A DNA stretch of 64,000 nucleotides, taken from NCBI GenBank assembly GCA_033239525.1, contig BSYO01000031.1, forward strand, positions 4,441,353-4,505,352, read 5' to 3'. A model generated the notes under the pieces. It saw nothing but the letters and a program-made list of their open reading frames with translations. It made no database searches and was not told where the DNA came from. This document shows, piece by piece, positions 23,114 to 35,193 of the stretch. Both the position numbers and the translations under genes were made by a program. The number at the start of each line of letters is the position of its first letter. Position 1 is the first letter of the stretch. Source of the stretch: Nepenthes gracilis (taxonomy: Eukaryota > Streptophyta > Magnoliopsida > Caryophyllales > Nepenthaceae).

Positions 23114-23158
<45 letters not shown>

Positions 23159-23451
23159 ATGTGTGTGCTAGTATATGTATGTCTTGAGAGTGAACAAGAA
23201 CTTAAAAGACAAATGTAAGTGAAGAAATACAAAAAAGTAAAGAGTGAAATTCACTCTTACTATCTGTTCTTCAAAGGATTTCTATAACCATTTTTTGATA
23301 GTGAGTTTTTTATGGACTAAGTGTCATGTGATTTTTTCTTCTTAGGATTTTTCACGTAAAATTGTATGTTCTTATTTTTCTCTTCACCTCCCTACTTGTT
23401 AACTGCCATTTCCTTTACGCTACTTGGTTAATCGATCGACTTTTCCTTACA
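22574..23451 (+). repeat. 3' LTR of K1 (878 bp)
   Basis: It starts TGTTGGGATATATGGTCG and ends CTTTTCCTTACA, followed by the TSD copy TGATT. It is longer than the 5' LTR partly because the (TA)n tract at 23118-23147 is expanded and partly because of a TTGACC-containing segment at 22630-22720. A purine-rich tract (GTGAGAGGAAGT) stands just before it. Confidence 0.9.
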
Positions 23452-23456
23452 TGATT

Positions 23457-23691
23457 ATGGTTGCTTTGTTTCTCAAAGGTGACAATTGCACTTAATGTCT
23501 ACCATAAATTTACAAACTGGTTTGAAATATTTCAAAGTGGGCTCTTAAACCTTTCAACCTGGAACTTATACACCAAAAGTCAGAACAATTAAAGGATTTA
23601 AGATTGATTATCCAAGTTATCATCTGAGATTTAAATTAATGAATGACTCTTATTAAATAAGTTAGAGAGAGGAAGAGACTTTGAGGGCTAG
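23457..23691. other. Short host or old-relic sequence between K1 and L1
   Basis: It begins with the possible continuation of the old copia gag (see 8958-9057). The rest has no recognisable coding sequence. The last five bases, GCTAG, are the left TSD of L1. Confidence 0.4.
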
Positions 23692-25992
23692 TGTAACAGA
23701 ACGGGTCCTATCCTTTAAGACCCTTCGTTAATGACATATAAACTCTAATGACTTAGTAATTAATACATAATAATTAATTAATGATTCTGCAGAAATTTTG
23801 TTAGAGTTTTTTCTGTATCTGGATAAAAACAAAAATTACAACCTGTCAATAATAACCTGTATATAATAGTCAAATATCAAAAACACAAAATTTTAACCCT
23901 TTCACATTCTTAGCACATCCACAAACATCAAAAAACCCACCACTACTCATCCACAAAGAATAATCATCATTCCTTCACAAGATCACAAACCAATACAATA
24001 ATCTTAGCTACTATATTGGATCGTGAGAGATGCCGTCTAACCTGCATAACCCAAGAACATACTTGCAGAAGCATACTATGTCTACGTTACCACATACATC
24101 CACATCATATCATAGGTTTATAATATTTAGTTAAAATATAAATCATACAAACACATACGTTAATACAACTACTATACCATACACTAGTCTTCAAAATCAA
24201 CAACTTTTTCTATAGATAATCTCTATATTCATTCCTTTTTGTCAAGAATCAGCTCATCAGGGTCATCTAAGAGTAAGTAAACAACAAAGGGGTGAACAAT
24301 AAACTCAGTAAGGTACCTTAACCATAAAAATCAATAATACCTTCATATAAGGAAATTATAAGAAAAGAGTGGAGAATGAAATACATGCAATAGTACAAAT
24401 AACGCAGGACATAAAGAAATGCACACTTATATAACATAATCGCATCTTTCTTATGTTCGTTTTATTCTTTCTATGACTTGTTTTCTCCCCATTTAACTTC
24501 TACTTATCTTAAGGAATCAGGTCTAGTAGACCCTATTAGTTGAGAGAGTAAATAATCGATGATAGATTGTATTCAATCCACACAATCAAAAGCCTTGGTT
24601 CATATTCATGCATGTATCATTTAATGTGTCTTTCTTATCGTGGGAATCATCCTTGTTTTCCTTCTTGTACAACACCCCAATGACGGTAATCTTGATTCTT
24701 TTTCTCCTTTAACAACGCCCCGAGGACGGCAGTCTTGATTTTTTTCCTCCTTGTACAACGCCCCGAGGATAGCGGACCACGTATTACTCCATGGACGGAG
24801 TTATCCTCGATTACCACTGTAACTTCCTAAGACTTGTCAGGATCACCCGCATCACATAAGCAGCCAAGACATGTGGTTAGGGTGTCCTCGAGTCTCCACC
24901 GCGATATTCATGGCAGGCCAAAGAAGCTTACCTGCTGAACGATCCTTGGTCCAATTTTCTTATTATTTTTACTTATTCTTTAATTATTGCTTCTTAGAAT
25001 CTTTGCTCTTATTCATTAATACTGTTTTTAGATTCTTCTTCATAACAAAGCTTTTATTCCTTAATATTTGAGGCCATTTCCTTCAATATTTTAATCCCTG
25101 AGTGACGTTTCACAGTCTAACTTTAACAATAATATAATAAATACATCCATTAGCTTAAGGTTTTCACAATATAATGTACTCATATCTCCCTTTTATTTTT
25201 CTCCACATTTGTTTTTCCATATTTTCCATGTTAGGGTCGGGTGAACAATAATGAACAATACCCAGGAGGGTTTTCGGACGCGATATGCAATGTTTACAAC
25301 GAAAATGACCATACCGTTCATGATACATATGAATAATCATGCATTTATTCATAATATCATGAGAAAAATGAAAAATATAGGGTATTACATACAAATTTTA
25401 AAAGAGAGAAATTTTTAAATAAACTAAAATTAGTAAAAACGAAAATAAACGATTAAGGTACACTTGCCTCGACCCATTCTACCATTTCTCCAACTACCTC
25501 GAGCTCGAAATCGGACCCGGAGAGCTTTGTTTGGCCGCTTGTCCTTCGCGCGGCTCTCTCCTCGTCGCCAGTCACCTGCGCTGTTGCCGCAAGAACTGCG
25601 TCGCCCCAATCGGCCACCTCCACAAGCAGCTGTCACCGGCCACCACCGACCCCTAGCGCCACCTTCTTCCCAGCGAACGCTCCTCATCACTGCAAACGAA
25701 ACCCTAACCCTCCCGCGCTCTCTCTCTCTCCCCCACCCTCTTCTCCCCCTTGTATTTCTTGATACCATCGTTATTATCATTATATATATATATATATATT
25801 ACGTTTTCTTTTAATCTTGAAATTCAAATCGATACTAGGGCTCTCGAATAGGCGCTCTCTGGGCTCTAGTCCAACAATTCCAAATATTTCTCTAAAATTT
25901 TCATAATATTTAATTAATTTTTTATCACATCCAAATTACCCAAAAATAAATAAACCCAAATTAAATCGAATATAAATATTTGGCATATTACA
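23692..25992 (-). repeat. 3' LTR of L1 (2301 bp)
   Basis: It runs from TGTAACAGAACGGGTCC to GGCATATTACA. It has CCCCGAGGACGGC modules (24710-24775), the near-perfect inverted repeat pair 24553-24564/24802-24813, and a GC-rich block at 25470-25740 in an otherwise AT-rich LTR. A (TA)n tract lies at 25780-25799. Confidence 0.9.
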
Positions 25993-27917
25993 TTCTTTTT
26001 CACTTATAAAAATTTCGTCATTCAAATTTGACGAATCTTACTATTTACAATTAGGGAAAAATCCTTTTAGAGTTCTTCTTCACGATTCTATGTCACATCC
26101 ATGATCATAGATTAATCCTATGGGGCCTTATGCAAATGAATTATCTTATCTCCCAATTTTCCATACTTTCCATCCAATCCTAGGAAACCTTAAACATCCC
26201 AAAAGCAGCTCAATTTCATTGTTTTCTTCAAAACCTCAAATGAATTTCTCATCTTCATTCACGTTAAGCTTTAAGAACCTCAAGTTTATCCTTAAGATAC
26301 ATGGGCTCGCCACATTTTCGCTGCGCAACTCTGATTGTTTCATCTAACTATAATCCATACAGTTACACATTATCATCTTATTTGATCTAGCCTAATACCC
26401 AATATTTTCTGAGCTTGGCTAAGATTTTTGACATAAGGCTCTATTCACAAGAAAACCTCAAAGACAGAGCACCTTACATTCTCATTCTTTCGTTGGTATG
26501 TCCTCAAATCGATATTTTTCAAAAATTCAGAATCCATATTAACAAGAATGAATGACTTCTCAAAAAGTCATCAAATATTTACATAATTTTTGAAATACAT
26601 GACCACTCATTCTTAGCTCTTTTCAATCACATTCAATTACATCCTAAGACAACTATTCCACAATCCTCAATTTATCATAGGATCTCCAAGATCAAAATCT
26701 TAATCATATCCAATTCCCAAAAACTTGGTATAGTCTTATCACTTAAATCTCAAATCCAATTATTAGTGCCTTCAAGATCTTACTGGCATATCGATGAGTC
26801 CACTGAATAAATCCGAACATATCTTTTATAATTTACAACAAGTGGGTCATTCGAATTGTCCTAAAATACAATCATAAGGACCTCTTTTTTTCAACATTTT
26901 ATGACTCTAATATTTCGAATATAGTTCTGTCTCTCAAGTCAAGAATACAACATTTTATTATCCTAACATTATTCACCAGCACAAGGGTCCATCATTCTTA
27001 CAGACATCAAGATTCATCCTTGAGATCCTTAGACTAGTTTGTCCATTTACAATCCTACACGATCACCCTTTCTTAGTAGTGCAACTATTTGTTTCTTAAA
27101 ATTATTAGACAAAAATTATCTTTGAAAGTAATACTCATAAATTCATCAAATGGGAACCTCAATTACTTCTTTGACCTACGGTGGGGGTAATGCTAACTAT
27201 AGACTTCCTCCTTTACTTACTACAAGGTCAACCATCCACACAATATAATCCTAGAGTTTCCTCAAAATGACTCATTTCACATCTTATTTCTTCTTTGTGT
27301 CATATTTCTTTAATTCTCAAATTCATGGGACAACTCCTACAATTCCTCAAGGTGAAGACCCCAGCGACTAATTTTGGTAATGGGCGAAACAATTCCAAAT
27401 CACAAGCTCCTCCCCCACTTAGGTCGAGGGTAGGATCTTATTGCAGTGCGAAATTCACATAATTTTATCCTTTCTCAAAATATTACATGCTATTATAATT
27501 TATCAGACCCATCAGGGGTCAACCCAAATAAAACAGCCAATCAATGTACCATTAATTCCTTGAAGATTACCTTCATCTGTCTCATCCTTGTAAATACTAA
27601 TCATCCCTAAGCTAAACGTCTCTTGACTTTACTATACTAAAGAAATAATTGTCTAATTGCTTATTTGATTTAGCTAAACCTAAGAAAACCATACACCATG
27701 ACATCACTAGTCGTTTCTTCATAACCGAACCACCTTCAAACTCTTAAAGAATCACGTGCCTGATCTAACATTTTCATAACCGAACTCACTCTTTTGGCAA
27801 CCACATCCTTGATCTAACATCTTTGATAACTCATTTGGGCAATCTCAACCAAACCTAAGCTTCCGTACAGGATTCAAATCAAAACCTAAGGTATCTCTTT
27901 TTCTCTCTGATACCATT
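25993..27917 (-). other. Non-coding interior of L1
   Basis: No gag or pol motif in any frame over 1925 bp. The left edge is a polypurine-like tract on the minus strand (AAGTGAAAAAGAA, 25993-26005). The right end has a leader with GATTCAAATCAAAACCTAAG and GGTATCTC, matching the G1/G2 leader pattern. The middle shares stretches with the pol-less part of the G2 interior. Confidence 0.7.
27905..27915 (-). other. Primer-binding site of L1 (initiator tRNA-Met)
   Basis: CTCTGATACCA, the exact reverse complement of TGGTATCAGAG, lies two bases from the right LTR. Confidence 0.9.
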
Positions 27918-29627
27918 TGTAACGAAATGGGTCTTATTCTTTAAAACCCTCCATTAATGATATATAAACTCTAATGACTTAGTAATTAATACATAATAAT
28001 TAATTAATGATTCTGTAAAAATTTTGGTAGAGTTTTCTCTCAATCTGGACAAAAATCAAAAATATAACTTGTCAATAATAACCTATATATAATAGTCAAA
28101 TATCAAAAACATAAAATTTCAACCGTTTCACATTCTCAACACATCCATAAACATCTAAAAACCCATCACTACTCATCAACAAAGAATAATCATCATTCCT
28201 TCACAGGATCACAAACCAATACAGTAATCTTAGTTACTATATTGGATCGTGAGAGATGCTGTCTAACCTGCATAACCCAAGAACATGCCTGCGGAAGCAT
28301 ACTATGTCTACATTACCACATACATCCACATCATATTGTAGGTTTACAATATTTAGTTAAAACATAAATCATACATACACATACGTTAATACAACTACTA
28401 CACTATACACTAGTCTTCAAAATTAACAACCTTTCTTGCAAATAATCTCTATCTTCACTCCCTTTTTTCAAGAATCAGCTCATTAGGGTCATCTGAGAAT
28501 AAGTAAACAATGGAGGGGTGAACAAAAAGCTCAGCAAGATACCTTAATCATAAAAATCAATAATACTTTCATATAAGAAAATTATAAGAAAAGAGCGGAG
28601 AACGAAATACATGCAATAGTGCAAATAATGCAAGACATAAAGAAATGCACACTTATGTAACGTAATCGCATCTTTCTTATGTTCATTTTATTCTTTCTAT
28701 GACTTGTTTTCTCCCTATTTAACTTTTACTTATCTTGAGGAATCAGGGCTAGTAGACCCTACTAGTTGAGAGAGCGAATAATAGATGATATATTGTGTTC
28801 AGTTCACACAATCAAAGACCTTGGTTCGTATTCATGCATGCATCATTTCATGCGTCTTTCTCATTGTGGGAATCATCGTTCTTTTCGTTCTTGTACAACG
28901 CCACGAGGACGGCGATCTTGATTCTTTTCCTCCTTATACAACACCTTGAGGATGGCGGTCTTGATTCTTTTCCTCCTTATACAACACCTTGAGGACGGCG
29001 GTCTTGAGTCTTTTCCTCCTTGTACAATGCCTCGAGGACAGCGGACCACATATTACTCTATAGATAAAATTATCTTTGATTACCACTGTAACTTCCTGAG
29101 ATCTGCCAGAAATATCACCCACTTCACATAAGCAGCCAGGACACGTGGACAGGGTGTCCTTCGGTCTCCACCGCGATATTCATGGCAGGCCAAAGAAGCT
29201 TACCTATTGAATGATCCTTGATCCAATTTTCTTATTATTTTTACTTATTCTTTAATTCTTACTTCTTAGAATCTTTGCTCTCATTCATCAATACTCTTTT
29301 CAAATTCTTCTTCATAACAAAACTTTTATTCCTTAATACCTAAGGCCATTTCCTTCAATCTTTTAATCCCTGAGTAACATTTCATAGTCTAACTTTAACA
29401 ATAATATGATAAATTAATCTATTAGCTTAAGAACTTCACAATATAACGTACCCATATCTCCCTTTTATTTTTCTCCACATTTATTTTTCATATTTTCCAT
29501 GTTAGAGTTGGGTGAACAGTAATGAACAGTACCCAAAAGGGTTTTCGGACGCGATACGCAATGCTCATAATACATATAAATAATCATACATTTATTCATA
29601 ATATTATGAGAAAAATAAAAAATATAG

Positions 29628-29940
29628 GGAACGAGAAGGTGAGTGCGGCGCAGGGCTTGTGCCTCACTATGGGGGCCATTGGATGCAATCCAATAGCCCC
29701 CATCATATAAACATTTTTTTAAAATGAGAACTGTGCGCGTGCGAGATGCAATCCAACGGACCCTATCACATAAACATTTTTCTAAATGGGAACTGTGCGC
29801 ATGTGAAGCCATTCACACACGCATAGTTTTATTATTATTTTTTTTAAAATTTGAAAATGCAAAATCTCAGCCGTTAGATTTGTTTTAAATTCAACGGCTG
29901 AGATAACTTCTCCCCAAAGCAAAGGAAACCCTAACCACAA
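29628..29940 (+). repeat. Left terminal inverted repeat of the MULE
   Basis: The outer part contains TGCGGCGCAGGGC (from about 29645), matching TGCGGCGTAGGGCC in the reverse complement of the right end. The inner part has CAGCCGTTAGATT ... AACGGCTGAGAT and GGAAACCCTAACC, matching AGCCGTTGGATT ... AACGGCTGTGAT and GAAAACCCTAACG at the other end. This side has an internal duplication of a ~75-bp piece (GATGCAATCCAA ... AACTGTGCGC twice, 29674-29800), which makes it longer. Confidence 0.8.
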
Positions 29941-30859
29941 GGAGAGGTTTCTGAGAACGAAGGAGATAGAGCAGACAGACAAAGAATGAAGAGAGAGAGA
30001 GCAGAACGAAGAAAGAGAGAGATAGAGCAGAATGAAGAAAGGTTTCTGAGAGAGAGCAGTGTGTGCATTCTTCGTCTCCCTCCAACTCCGTCTTCCTTCT
30101 GCAAACTTATGAGCCAAAATCCTAACCACAAGAAGAGGAAGGACGTGAACCGAAGAGGAAGAATATGAGCCGCAATGAAGCGGAGTCGTCACTGTCGTTG
30201 GAAGAGAACCACGAAATTGAGGCAAGAAAAAAAATTCATAACTCTCAAAATAAATTTTTTCCTTTATTTTTGTTGTCGAATCTGTGGTTGCATGCTGTGA
30301 CTAGATCGGAAAACTGGTAAAAATTTTGGGTTACAAATTTGAAAACCCAAAAATTAGAGCCACGGCTCTGTGAAAAAATGATCGACATGTTTGGGCTCTG
30401 TGAAAACAAAGCCACGGCTCCATGAGTGTTTTGGTTCTTCCATGGAGCCACGGTTCCTTGTTTGGGCTCTGTAAAAACATTTGACAGGAACCCAAAAATA
30501 TTTAATTTTTTTAGTATTGTTTTGTGGTTGAGAAGACAGAAATAGAGAAAAATTGTTTAGTAAAAATTTTATGGCCATGCTGAATATTTCTTGAAGAATT
30601 TTCAAAGAGTTATAATGGAACTTTTTCCTTATTTGATAATTGGAATTAATAGAAAAATTAACCCTTTAAGCTTTTTGGTTCTGTTACTAACAACCAACGA
30701 AAGAAAATTGATTGAACTCAATGTATCTGGAACCAAAGAAAGAAGAAAAGGGTTTTCCTTCTTACATGACATTTTTGTATTTTGCGGTTGAAATAAATAA
30801 TAATATTCTAATATTTTTGTATTTGAACTGTGACTGAATTTCTAGCATATTTATACAAT

Positions 30860-32882
30860 ATGGATGATTATCCACCGTCGATCGAAATGACATTTGATAG
30901 TATGAATAATGCATAGTTATTTTGGAATGCATATGAAAATAGAATGGGATTTTCGCACGGAAAAAACCGAGTAAGAAAATTTAGAAAATGTGATGTAGAG
31001 CTTTTTAGAATATTTTATTATTCTAGAGAAGAACAACTTCAAATTGACAAAAGACAAGAGGAGGGATCATGACATAGATGGGAGACTCGATGTGACTATG
31101 GCATTAGGATCAAATGTTGTCTTGATAGGGAGACAAATAAAATTATTATTAAGGAATTTATAGAAGAGCACAATTATGAATTTGAACCTCCCGAAACAAG
31201 ACACCTATTGAGATCCCAGAGAGAGGTATCTAAAGTGCATTGCCATCTTATTGATATGGCACATGATACTAGGTTGAGACCCATGGAAACCCATGAATTT
31301 ATTGTAAGAAAGGGTGGAGGAAGGGATTGTGTTGGGTATACGATTGAAGATTAAAAATCTTATCTTCGTGCTAGGAGACAGCGGTAGATGCAGCAAGGGG
31401 AGGCTGGAGAGATATTGACTTATTTTTGAGAAAATAAAATGAAAAAAATTTCCTTTTTCATGATATGTAAGTTGATTCTGATGACTTCATAACTAATATT
31501 TTCTGGGTTAATGCGGAGATGATTGTTGATTACCAATCATTTATGGATATTGTGACATATGGTACAAATAAAGAATCGAAACCTTTTGGTATGTTTACTG
31601 GTTTTAACCACTACGGGATGATGATTATGTTTGGAGCTGCATTATTATATGATGAGACGGCAGATTTTTTTGTGTGGTTATTTAAGACATTTTTAAAATG
31701 TCATATGGAAGGGCTCCAATTACTATATTTACTGATCAGGATGCTGCTATGGTGAAGGCATTGCGGCTAATTATACCGAATGCTTGTCATAGTTTGAGTA
31801 CGTGGCATATATCACAAAATATTACGAAGCATCTAACGGGACATGGGAGCTTACTTTCAGATTTTATGAGTTACATGTTTCACTGTACAGATGAGTATGA
31901 GTTTGAGTCGGCTTGGATAAAGATGGTGTCTAACAAAAACGGGACTTGTGCACGTTTATGGTTAGATGACATTTATTATTTAAAGTACAAATGGGCTGTA
32001 TGTTATATTAAAAATGTTTCGGCATTGGGCACACGAAGCACACAACTCAGTGAATGTCTAAATAGTGATCTTAAGAGACATCTTCGATACAATCGTAATA
32101 TGCGTAATTTTTTAATCATTTTGATAGGCTATTGGAGAAGAAGAGGTATAATGAATTAGTGGAGGAGTACGAGTTTAGATAAAAAATGCTTGACCTAATT
32201 CTACACTCTTGTCAACAAATGAAGTAAGCGGTAAAGATTTATACTCCAACAATATTTAAGAAGGTACAGTCGGAGTTGTTGGATATTCCTCAGTTGCGTA
32301 TACAATCATGTGAGAGTCTCATTTATTTTGTTGTATTATCCATAGTCCCAAATACCCCATTTAAGGTATACTATGATCCAGTAAATGAAATATTTGAATG
32401 TGGATGTCGTTTATATGAGACTTTTGGAATACTATGTTGCCATGCCTTACAAGTGATTACTACTATTGAGATGACACGGGTTTCAAAAAATATATCATGC
32501 AAAGGGGGACACGGATGGCTAGAGGTGTAAATTTTAACATGAGCACTCAAGAACAGGTTTTGAAGAGGACTCGCAGACATGGTCCGGGTGAGTAGCGTCA
32601 ACAATCTTGCACAATACACTTCGAATTGGTGGTACTCTAGAAGGGAGAGAGAAGCTAGAATTGGGTGTTTCGGCAATTAATGAATTGGTTGAGAATTTTA
32701 CGGCCGTCCATTTTTATGAAGGTCAACAGCTGCGTATGGTTGAAATCATTGATGAGAATATTAAAGGAGTCAAGAGTCGTGAAGCGTGTAAAGGAACAAA
32801 ACGGATAAAAAGTTGTTTGGAAAAAAGGAAACATGCAAAAGTTGATCGTCCGAGAGATTCTACGTCAAATAGTCAGGTATGA
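30860..32882 (+). pseudogene. MULE transposase, FAR1-related, broken
   Basis: The start MDDYPPSIEMTFDSMNNA opens the FAR1 DNA-binding domain, which continues as FWNAYENRMGFSHGK, HRWETRCDYGIRIKCC, FIEEHNYEFEPPETRHLLR and AGEILTYF. The MULE catalytic domain follows (31519-32159): MDIVTYGTNKESKPFGMFTG, DETADFFVWLF, APITIFTDQDAAMVKAL and NACHSLSTWHISQNI. The DQD acidic residues and the CHSLSTWH region are present. A SWIM zinc finger, CGCRLYETFGILCCHAL, lies at about 32395-32450. Stops near 30917, 31072 and 31353, plus frameshifts near 31700 and 32160-32270, make it a pseudogene. It acted in the nucleus to cut and paste the element. Confidence 0.9.
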
Positions 32883-34157
32883 ATATGATTTTTCATAATG
32901 ATGAATAATTTATGTGATTATTCGTTAGTTGTGTAATATTATTATAATTTATTATTATAACTTGTAGGATACGGATGTTTTATTTTCATTATTGGGAGGG
33001 ATGGATGCGGATCGTAATAGCTTTCAATATCATCCAAGATCTCAATAAATATTTATGCAAATGCTAACGGTATATAAATATTAAGTTTTCTTTAGTTTAT
33101 ATTATATATATAATATTCTTTTAACTAAACATAAAAATGTGTATTACAGCAATAGCATACGAGATTAGATTGACCATTTTATTCACAGGCTTCTAACACA
33201 AACTTTCTTAGAGATTAGATAGACCAACTTCTAACACAGACCAATTATTTTGGTCATTCATCTTTATTACTTTACATCTGCTGATATTAGGTACGTTCAT
33301 CTCCCATAAAGGTTTGTAATTGTGTTATATAAATATGTTATGTTGCCTGGCAGACAAATACAAGTGTTACCGGTTCACTTGGAGCATTTTTCTTTCCACA
33401 AATTTCATTGATCTTTATGGACATGCTCAATGTTTACAGGTGTCTCTTAATGTGGTGTTCTTAATCTCTATCCTTAACATACTTTGATGTGATCCTGTTG
33501 ACAAAGTAGTATAGTGTTAGAATGATTGGAGTCCACTTCTCAAGATGCTAAGAAAAAAACATAACATATTTTGATAGGAAACTCTTGTCAAAGTGGCAGT
33601 TTGGTGCATTGGAGAGAGATTGTTGACATCATCTGGATTGTTGCTCTTTTGTGAGGGTTCTTTCACAATTTGATTGTGCGATGATGCAGGCACTTCCATA
33701 TATACGTTGCATAGGAGAGTCTTGGCCATTATCTGCTACTTTAAAGTCTAAGGCCGCCATCAGCGGGAAGTCCATAAGCTGAAGAAGGGAAAGGAATCGC
33801 GATCAAGAAAAGCTGAAGAAGAGGTTTTTGGAAATCACCACAAGAAAACTAAGTGATGCTAAATGCATAATGGGCAATGAGGCCTTCCAGTTAAGGCTTG
33901 TATTCCCTGATACCTTTTGATCTCAGGTGCAGGTTCCCCCTTCCCAGACGTTGGTTGGACCAAATAAGGACGACCAAATTTTTGTTGGTTTTATGGTACC
34001 TATTGATGATTTTTTAGGCCTTGGTATTTGGTGCGTCCAACTGATTTGGGCACTTATAATGTTTGCGCATGATTGAAGTGGCATTGCTGTGGAGGTCAAA
34101 TTTTCTTTATAATATCATGTAATATTATATAACATTTCTCAAGAAAAAAAAAAAAAT
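32883..34157. other. MULE interior of unknown origin
   Basis: AT-rich spacer to about 33300, then sequence of more even composition to 34100. At 33790-33915 a plus-strand stretch reads coherently (RDQEKLKKRFLEITTRKLSD then NEAFQLRLVFPDTF), followed by VPPSQTLVGPNKDDQIFVGF after a possible splice acceptor CTCAG (33924-33928). I do not recognise the protein. MULEs often carry pieces of host genes, so a captured fragment is possible. Confidence 0.35.
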
Positions 34158-35193
34158 CATATAATATTCTTTATAAAAATATTATATTTTTATTTAATTT
34201 GACAAATTCGGTCAAATTTTACAAATTTTTTTAATCAGAGCACTATAAATGAAAACTTGGATATTTTTACTTATTTCATTTGTTAAGTTACTCTCAAATA
34301 TGTTTGAGATATTATTGTTATTATTATGTTAGTATTATTATTTGAGTAATTTATTTTTTATATAATTTCTTTTAAATTTTAAACACATAGTATCTAAAAA
34401 TAAACAAATAGATTAATATTATATTATTTACAAATATGTTAACGTAAATAAAAGAATATTTTAAAAATAATTTTATAAATAAAGATTTTACAATATTAAT
34501 ATTCTTTGCATTTGAACCTTTGAGGTTGTCATAATTGTTAAGAAAAAAAACCCTCGTGAATGTTGAAATCTGTATGAAACGAGTGAGATTATGGGTGGGT
34601 TAAACTTCTATTAATTTCACGTTAGATTACACATGCACATCCTATTCTTATGTAGATTAATTAGGATAATTTCGAATAACACATTTTTCTAACTGCATAA
34701 AGTAATTAGTACCGCAAGTTTGCTAAACTACTTAAAAGCTAGAAAACTGCTATAATAGAATAAGAAAGTAGCATGACTACTTGTCTGATCGCTTCATCTG
34801 CAATCCGATATATCAATCTAGACCCCTCATCTAAATTTGAGTAAAAAGACTTAGGTCTTTAAGTAACAAAATCACTCCTAATTGTACCCAAAAATTGTAA
34901 TCAATTTTGAGGTTCTGCCGAAAATTAGAAACAGAATTCAAGATTTCAGTACCATTTTTTTATGCATCGATTTGAAGACAAATATTGCAGATGTGTTGGA
35001 ATTGTTTTTCTTGGTATGGTAATTGCTATAGACATTTGTTGAAAACAAAATTGATTAGTGGGGGAATTAACTTAACAAATGGAATATATAGTTCTTCATT
35101 TGTAGTGCTCTGATTTTAAAAAGATATTATAAAATTTGATCTAATTTGTCAAATTAAATAAAAATATAATATTTCATGAAAGAATATTATATG
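34158..35193. mobile_element. ~1 kb AT-rich inverted-repeat element inside the MULE
   Basis: The left end (34158 on) CATATAATATTCTTTATAAA, then ATTTGACAAATT and TCAGAGCACTATAAATGA, matches the reverse complement of the right end: CATATAATATTCTTTCATGA, ATTTGACAAATT, TCAGAGCACTACAAATGA. The match goes on to CATTTGTTAAGTTA, so the arms are about 150 bp. The middle has no coding. It resembles a large MITE or a foldback element; superfamily and TSD are not resolved. Confidence 0.65.

Larger units (their letters stand above)
9058..23451 (+). mobile_element. Ty1/copia LTR retrotransposon K1, carrying nested G2
   Basis: LTRs at 9058-9877 and 22574-23451 flank a copia body in the order gag, protease, integrase, RT, RNase H. 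A perfect 5-bp TSD, TGATT, is found at 9053-9057 and 23452-23456. Without the nested 8717-bp gypsy element and its 5-bp TSD copy, K1 is 5672 bp, a normal copia length. Gag and pol look like the Tork/Tnt1-like branch (clade is an inference). Stops, frameshifts, an altered zinc knuckle and YVND in place of YVDD show that the copy is long dead. It is the sister type of K2 (44734-50467). Confidence 0.95.

Noticed and set aside
25464..25814. Open frames of 116 codons on both strands in the GC-rich LTR block
   Set aside because: The other LTR copy (36418-36660) has the block in shifted frames, so no reading frame is conserved. Kept only as a composition oddity.
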